From CAZUQA01 sp964622375 (GTDB taxonomy: Bacteria > Bacillota_I > Bacilli_A > Erysipelotrichales > Erysipelotrichaceae): DNA of 57,422 nt. A model generated the notes under the pieces. It searched no databases. It had not been told where the DNA came from and saw nothing but the letters and a program-made list of their open reading frames with translations. Of the stretch, positions 53,084-57,422 are shown piece by piece. The DNA is taken from the NCBI GenBank assembly GCA_964622375.1, contig CAZUQA010000101.1:1-57422 (forward strand). The letters are read 5' to 3'. Numbering within the stretch: the stretch's first letter is position 1; every line of letters begins with the position of its first letter. The position numbers were made by a program, and so were the translations under genes.

Positions 53084-54967
53084 TTATTCCCGGTGACTTT
53101 CAATTTTAATTCTATTTAACAAGCCCCCCATTAATACCGTTTCTAGTTCTTCTTCATTGATTGGGGTCAATAAACGAATTTCTCTCTTCGCTGTTTTTAA
53201 TCCATACTCTTGGTTTATTTCTACTATTTCATCTTCAACCAGAAAGTCGTAATCAGCCGGATCGGCAAAAATCAGCGGTAAAACTCCACAATTGATTAAG
53301 TTTGCTAAATGAATGCGCGCAAAACTCTTGGCTACTATCACATCGATTCCCAAATACTTCGGTATCATGGCGGCATGTTCACGCGAAGAGCCTTGTCCAT
53401 AGTTTTCTCCGGCAACAATTATCCCGCCACCGTTGTCCCTTGCTTTTTTATAAAAGTCAGATGTCAGCTGCATAAAGGCAAACTCGGAAATTTTTGGTAA
53501 ATTGGAACGATAAGTCAATACCTTGTTACCGGCAGGAATAATGTCATCGGTAGTGACATTATCACTAAGCTTTAAAAGAATCGTTTTTTCTCCAGGTAAC
53601 TTTACCGCCTTGTTGCTTGGAAGTTTTACAATATTCGGGCCTCTGAGTATCTCGGCTGTAAAGCTGGGCTTAATAAGCAAGGAATCATTAATGTGCATTT
53701 TTTCCGGTGCTTTTGTTTCCTGATAAATAATGTTAACAGCGGAAGTAAGATAACCCTTGATAGCCGTGGCTGCTGCGGTTTCCGGAGAAACCAAATACAC
53801 TTGAGCATCTACTGTCCCACTGCGTCCTAAAAAGTTGCGATTGAAAGTTCGAACTGATACCCCTTTACTCTTAGGTGCTAAGCCCATACCGATACAAGGT
53901 CCGCAAGCACATTCTAATATGCGGGCACCGGCATCCAGTAAGACAGCTAAAGCGCCGTTCTCACTTAACATCTGTAAAACATTTTTCGAACCGCAAGAAA
54001 CAGCGAACGATACTTCGGGGTGGACCTTATTGTACCGCAGAATATTAACGACATTCATAATATCGCTATAACTGGAATTGGTACAGCTGCCGACTAACAC
54101 CTGGTCAACTTTTATATTTTCCAGTTTGCTTACTTCAGAAACATTATCCGGCATATGCGGACAAGCAGCTAAGGGCACGATGGCTGCCAAATCAACTACC
54201 AGTTCTTTAGCGTAAACCGCATCAACACTGGCCTTGATTTCCCGATAGTCATTTTCCCGACCTTGGCTTTTTAGAAAAGCTCGGGTTATTTCATCACTGG
54301 GAAAAATTGATGTGGTTACCCCGGTTTCCGTCCCCATATTGGTAATGGTCGCTCTTTGGGTGACGCTTAAAGTTTTTACACCTTCACCACAATACTCCAG
54401 TACTTTATTAACATTACCCTTTACTGATATAACTTGTAATAAATGCAAGATAACATCTTTGGCACTGACTCCGTGTTGTAACTCATTGATCAATTCGATC
54501 TTGATAACTTCGGGCACTACTAAACTGAAAGGTCGTCCGGCCATAGCACAGGCTACATCTAATCCGCCGGCACCGATGGCTAAAGCCCCTAAACCGCCGG
54601 CATTAGGGGTATGGGAATCTGAACCTAATAAACTGACTCCCGGTTTCGCAAATCTTTCCAAATGGACTTGATGACAAATGCCATTGCCGACTTTGGAAAA
54701 AACAATACCGTATTTGTCAGCTACGGTCTGCAAGTACAAATGGTCATCGGCGTTCTCAAAGCCACTTTGGATATTCTGGTGATCACAATAAGCAACTGAT
54801 AAATCCGTCTTTACTCTTTCTATCCCCATCTCTTCCAACTGCAGATAAGCCATAGGTCCGGTAGTGTCTTGGGTTAGAGTCTGATCAATTCTGATTTCTA
54901 TCTTATTTAATGGTTCAAGATTCCCCTTTACTAAGTGTTCTTGTAGCAGTTGATAGGTGATGTTCAT
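53084..54967 (-). CDS. acn: Aconitate hydratase (short, IPMI-like form)
   Basis: 627 residues, shorter than the ~880-residue AcnA/AcnB and like the compact aconitases of anaerobes. SDSHTPNAGGLGALAIGAGG, QVLVGSCTNSSYSDIMN and ECACGPCIGMGLAPKS carry the three 4Fe-4S cysteines (one in GSCTNS, two in CGPC); NFLGRSGT and YGQGSSREHAAMIPKYLG mark the swivel domain. It isomerises citrate to isocitrate through cis-aconitate. The gene is divergent from citrate synthase and isocitrate dehydrogenase, the other two enzymes of the same branch. GAGG lies eight bases before the ATG. Confidence 0.93.
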   Translation of the reverse strand: MNITYQLLQEHLVKGNLEPLNKIEIRIDQTLTQDTTGPMAYLQLEEMGIERVKTDLSVAYCDHQNIQSGFENADDHLYLQTVADKYGIVFSKVGNGICHQVHLERFAKPGVSLLGSDSHTPNAGGLGALAIGAGGLDVACAMAGRPFSLVVPEVIKIELINELQHGVSAKDVILHLLQVISVKGNVNKVLEYCGEGVKTLSVTQRATITNMGTETGVTTSIFPSDEITRAFLKSQGRENDYREIKASVDAVYAKELVVDLAAIVPLAACPHMPDNVSEVSKLENIKVDQVLVGSCTNSSYSDIMNVVNILRYNKVHPEVSFAVSCGSKNVLQMLSENGALAVLLDAGARILECACGPCIGMGLAPKSKGVSVRTFNRNFLGRSGTVDAQVYLVSPETAAATAIKGYLTSAVNIIYQETKAPEKMHINDSLLIKPSFTAEILRGPNIVKLPSNKAVKLPGEKTILLKLSDNVTTDDIIPAGNKVLTYRSNLPKISEFAFMQLTSDFYKKARDNGGGIIVAGENYGQGSSREHAAMIPKYLGIDVIVAKSFARIHLANLINCGVLPLIFADPADYDFLVEDEIVEINQEYGLKTAKREIRLLTPINEEELETVLMGGLLNRIKIESHRE

Positions 54968-55100
54968 GGCTTTTCCTCACTTTTGTAGCTATTTTACCAT
55001 TTCTCTAGTAGGGCTTCCACTATCTGAATAACGAAAACCCATTTTTACTTTTATCTTAGCTTTTATTCAATTAGCGATTTTTCAATATTTAGTGTAGCTC

Positions 55101-55129
55101 TTTATTCTCTTGACCTTTTTTCCTATAAT
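55101..55129 (+). promoter_or_regulatory. Promoter of citrate synthase, possibly giving a leaderless message
   Basis: TTTATT (55101-55106), 17 bases, TATAAT (55124-55129). The ATG at 55136 is seven bases after the -10, the normal start-point distance, and there is no Shine-Dalgarno between them. Confidence 0.5.
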
Positions 55130-55135
55130 AAAGCT

Positions 55136-56476
55136 ATGAAAAAAGAAGATATCTTGGTTGAACTATATAAACAAGCAGCCGTGGATAATGACATCCCGGC
55201 TGAACTTTATAAAAAGTATGATGTAAAAAAAGGTTTGCGCAATGAAAACAAAACCGGAGTTTTAGTCGGCTTAACGCGAATTTGTGATGTTGTCGGTTAT
55301 GAAATGATCGACGGGAAGAAAGTTGATATCCCCGGTAAACTCTATTATCGTGGTATCGATATCAAAGATATCGTCGCCAATTGTGATTTCCATCCCGGCA
55401 CTTATGAGGAAGTTTGTTATCTCTTGTTGTTTGGTAAGCTACCAACTAAAGAGCAATACAATGATTTTTGTAGTTACTTAAGAGAAAACTACCAACTACC
55501 GGAAAACTTCCGTAATTCTACTTTACTAAATTTACCGGCACAAAACCTGATGAATAAGATTCAAAGAGCTTTGTTACTGCTTTATGAGTACGATTTTTTG
55601 GCTGAAGATATCAGTGGAGAAAACACCTTGCTACAAGGCTTAAATATCATGGCTCATTTACCGACTATCGCGATTTATTCCTATCTCAATCTTCGGCAAA
55701 GTAAGACCGGTATTACCCGGGAAATGCCCGAAGTAAATACCACTATGGGTATTGCCGAAAATATATTGTACCTGTTAAGGGAAGATCACACTTTTTCAAA
55801 AGCTGAAGCTGAGCTTTTAGATATCATTATGACGATACACGCTGACCATGGCGGTGGTAACAATTCGACTTTCGCCAATGTGGTGGTTTCTTCCACCGAT
55901 ACTGATCTTTATTCGGCACTGGCTGCTGCCGTCGGCTCTTTAAAAGGCCCGAAACACGGCGGGGCTAACGAGAAGGTTTGTGCCATGATGAATGATGCTA
56001 TCCTGAGCCTGGGCATTAACGCCAAGCCCGACCAAATGCAGGACTATATCGTTAAGTTATTAAACCGCGATGGTTTCGATAACAGCGGTTTGTTTTATGG
56101 TATTGGTCATGCCGTTTACACCCAGAGTGATCCTCGGGCAGAAATTCTCTTTGACTGTTGCAAAAACCTGGCAACTGCCGCTATGCTTCAGGACAAATTA
56201 GCTTTCTATCATCAATTTGCCCAAGTGGCTATTGACCACCTACAAGCTACTAAAGGCGGTTATTTCTGCGCTAATGTCGATTTCTACAGTGGTTTGGCTT
56301 ATGAGATGATAGGAATACCTTCTGAACTTTATCTGCCGATCTTCGCTATCAGCCGTACTGTCGGTTGGCTGGCTCACAACTTAGAAAACAAACTCTACAG
56401 CAATCGAATTATTCGACCGGCAACTAAATACATCGGTGAGTATATAAGCTACACTAAACTTATGGAGCGAGAATAA
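55136..56476 (+). CDS. gltA: Citrate synthase
   Basis: 446 residues. YDVKKGLRNENKTGVLVGLT at the N-terminus is typical of Firmicutes citrate synthases. The catalytic residues are seen in DHGGGNNSTF (His, near 240), GIGHAVYTQSDPRA (His/Asp region near 320) and NVDFYSGLAYEMIG (Asp near 380). LKGPKHGGANEKV is the acetyl-CoA/oxaloacetate loop. It condenses acetyl-CoA with oxaloacetate. Its TAA overlaps the ATG of isocitrate dehydrogenase (TAATG), so the two are coupled. No ribosome site precedes the ATG. Confidence 0.94.
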   Translation: MKKEDILVELYKQAAVDNDIPAELYKKYDVKKGLRNENKTGVLVGLTRICDVVGYEMIDGKKVDIPGKLYYRGIDIKDIVANCDFHPGTYEEVCYLLLFGKLPTKEQYNDFCSYLRENYQLPENFRNSTLLNLPAQNLMNKIQRALLLLYEYDFLAEDISGENTLLQGLNIMAHLPTIAIYSYLNLRQSKTGITREMPEVNTTMGIAENILYLLREDHTFSKAEAELLDIIMTIHADHGGGNNSTFANVVVSSTDTDLYSALAAAVGSLKGPKHGGANEKVCAMMNDAILSLGINAKPDQMQDYIVKLLNRDGFDNSGLFYGIGHAVYTQSDPRAEILFDCCKNLATAAMLQDKLAFYHQFAQVAIDHLQATKGGYFCANVDFYSGLAYEMIGIPSELYLPIFAISRTVGWLAHNLENKLYSNRIIRPATKYIGEYISYTKLMERE

Positions 56477-57422
56477 TGATAACTGTCACTTTACTTAGGG
56501 GCGATGGTATCGGCCCGGAAATCGTTGACTCTTTGATTAGGATATTTGACTATTTAAAACTCGATATCACCTTTGAAGAACAGTTGTTAGGAAAAAGAGC
56601 GGTAGCTAATTTTGGTGATCCTTTACCCCAAACCACCATCGCCAGTATTAAAAATAATAAAGTAGTACTCAAGGCGCCTTATGAAACTGAGATAGCTCAA
56701 GGATTCCGTTCTGTCAATGTTGCCTTACGCCAAGCCTTTGACCTTTACGCCAATGTCCGCCCCATTAAAACCTTAATCCCGGAAAAATCAAAGTATGGTA
56801 TTTTGGATTTCACCATTATCCGGGAGAACACCGAGGACCTTTATATTGGGAAGGAAGAAATAATAGAAGCTGACCAAGAAGTCCAAGCTATCAAAAGAAT
56901 CACTCGTCCGGCTAGTGAGAGAATTGTCCGCTATGCTTTTGATTATGCTATAAGCCATAATAAAAACAAAGTCACTTGTGTCCACAAAGCCAACATCCTA
57001 AAATTGACAGACGGATTGTTTCTCCAAGTATTTAAAGAAGTAGCAGCACAATATCCCACAATTACAGCTAACGATTTGATTGTCGACAATGCTGCTATGC
57101 AGTTAGTATTAAACCCGGCGCAATTTGAAGTTATGGTTATGCCTAACCTTTACGGTGATATTCTTTCAGATTTAGCCAGTGGTTTAATTGGTGGTCTAGG
57201 TTTAGCTCCTTCCGCCAACATCGGTAGGGATTACGGCTTATTTGAAGCCAGCCACGGCTGTGCCCCCGATATCGCCGGCAAAAACCTGGCTAATCCGACT
57301 GCTTTTCTGTTAAGTGGGTGTATGCTGCTAGATTACCTAGATCGGGCTGATGCCGCTAAACAAATAAGAACTGCTTTGAATGCCACTTTGAAAAACCAGG
57401 ATTATACTTGTGACCTCGGGGG
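56476..57422 (+). CDS. icd: Isocitrate dehydrogenase (NAD type), C-terminus cut by window
   Basis: 315 residues visible, starting MITVTLLRGDGIGPEIVDSL; the right edge cuts it at CDLGG, close to the usual C-terminus. VVLKAPYETEIAQGFRSVNV, ALRQAFDLYANVRPIK, FTIIRENTEDLY (isocitrate-binding), MPNLYGDILSDLASGLIGG and EASHGCAPDIAGKNLANPTA are characteristic of NAD-dependent IDH of the short isocitrate/isopropylmalate dehydrogenase family. It oxidises isocitrate to 2-oxoglutarate. Placement with citrate synthase and aconitase gives the oxidative half of the TCA cycle used to make glutamate. Confidence 0.92.
   Translation, partial: MITVTLLRGDGIGPEIVDSLIRIFDYLKLDITFEEQLLGKRAVANFGDPLPQTTIASIKNNKVVLKAPYETEIAQGFRSVNVALRQAFDLYANVRPIKTLIPEKSKYGILDFTIIRENTEDLYIGKEEIIEADQEVQAIKRITRPASERIVRYAFDYAISHNKNKVTCVHKANILKLTDGLFLQVFKEVAAQYPTITANDLIVDNAAMQLVLNPAQFEVMVMPNLYGDILSDLASGLIGGLGLAPSANIGRDYGLFEASHGCAPDIAGKNLANPTAFLLSGCMLLDYLDRADAAKQIRTALNATLKNQDYTCDLG

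Overview
The window is AT-rich bacterial chromosome read with the standard bacterial code (TGA is used as a stop). The block rpsF-ssb-rpsR-yybS-gdpP-rplI-dnaB followed by a LysM/G5/M23 protein, walJ, htrA and rlmH is typical Firmicutes/Bacillota housekeeping order. GGAGG-type ribosome sites, HPr with His15 and Ser46, lipobox lipoproteins and surface proteins with C-terminal sorting-like tails all fit a Gram-positive cell envelope. I cannot place the organism more precisely. No tRNA, rRNA, CRISPR array, transposase or phage gene was recognised.

Layout. (1) 1-10.2 kb is a cell-surface glycopolymer locus: seven GT2-type glycosyltransferases or relatives (one cut by the window edge), UDP-glucose dehydrogenase, UDP-galactopyranose mutase and a two-component ABC-2 polysaccharide exporter. 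This suggests a polymer containing a uronic acid and galactofuranose. (2) 10.3-12.4 kb holds a YfcE-like phosphodiesterase and a small membrane-protein cluster (MFS-like protein, 55-aa hydrophobic protein, 113-aa four-helix protein). (3) 12.5-15.5 kb is a 1021-aa beta-helix surface protein. (4) 15.7-18.2 kb carries HPr, a phospho-sugar mutase and a nucleoside deoxyribosyltransferase. (5) 18.4-27.8 kb is the housekeeping block, on the minus strand. (6) 28.0-37.2 kb has a lipoprotein, then a complete sugar operon (ChvE-type binding protein, ATPase, permease, xylulokinase, xylose isomerase) and a divergent LacI-family regulator. (7) 37.3-41.8 kb has a GatZ/KbaZ-like protein with AgaS, a GNAT-YoaP protein and an AbrB-type membrane protein. 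(8) 42.2-44.7 kb is a B12-dependent ribonucleotide reductase. (9) 44.7-48.1 kb is an operon of Rpe/AlsE-like epimerase, RpiB, a divergent NagA-like amidohydrolase and a DXR-like reductoisomerase. (10) 48.3-52.9 kb has a lipoprotein and two tandem paralogous beta-helix surface proteins. (11) 53.1 kb to the end has aconitase, citrate synthase and isocitrate dehydrogenase (cut by the window edge), enough to make 2-oxoglutarate.

How the parts fit. Xylose-type sugar enters through the ChvE system, is isomerised and phosphorylated to xylulose 5-phosphate, and can be linked to the pentose phosphate pool by Rpe and RpiB. Amino sugars may be handled by AgaS with the GatZ-like protein. HPr is present, and a cre-like site lies in the xylose operon leader, so CcpA-type control is possible. 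The most unusual items are the DXR/NagA-like/RpiB/Rpe operon, in which the NagA-like protein has lost a conserved metal-ligand histidine; the GatZ-like protein without its catalytic partner GatY; three copies of a LacI-type operator around the xylose operon promoter; and a family of three beta-helix surface proteins whose sorting tails carry TGD rather than LPXTG and whose upstream regions share a TAGACAAA element.
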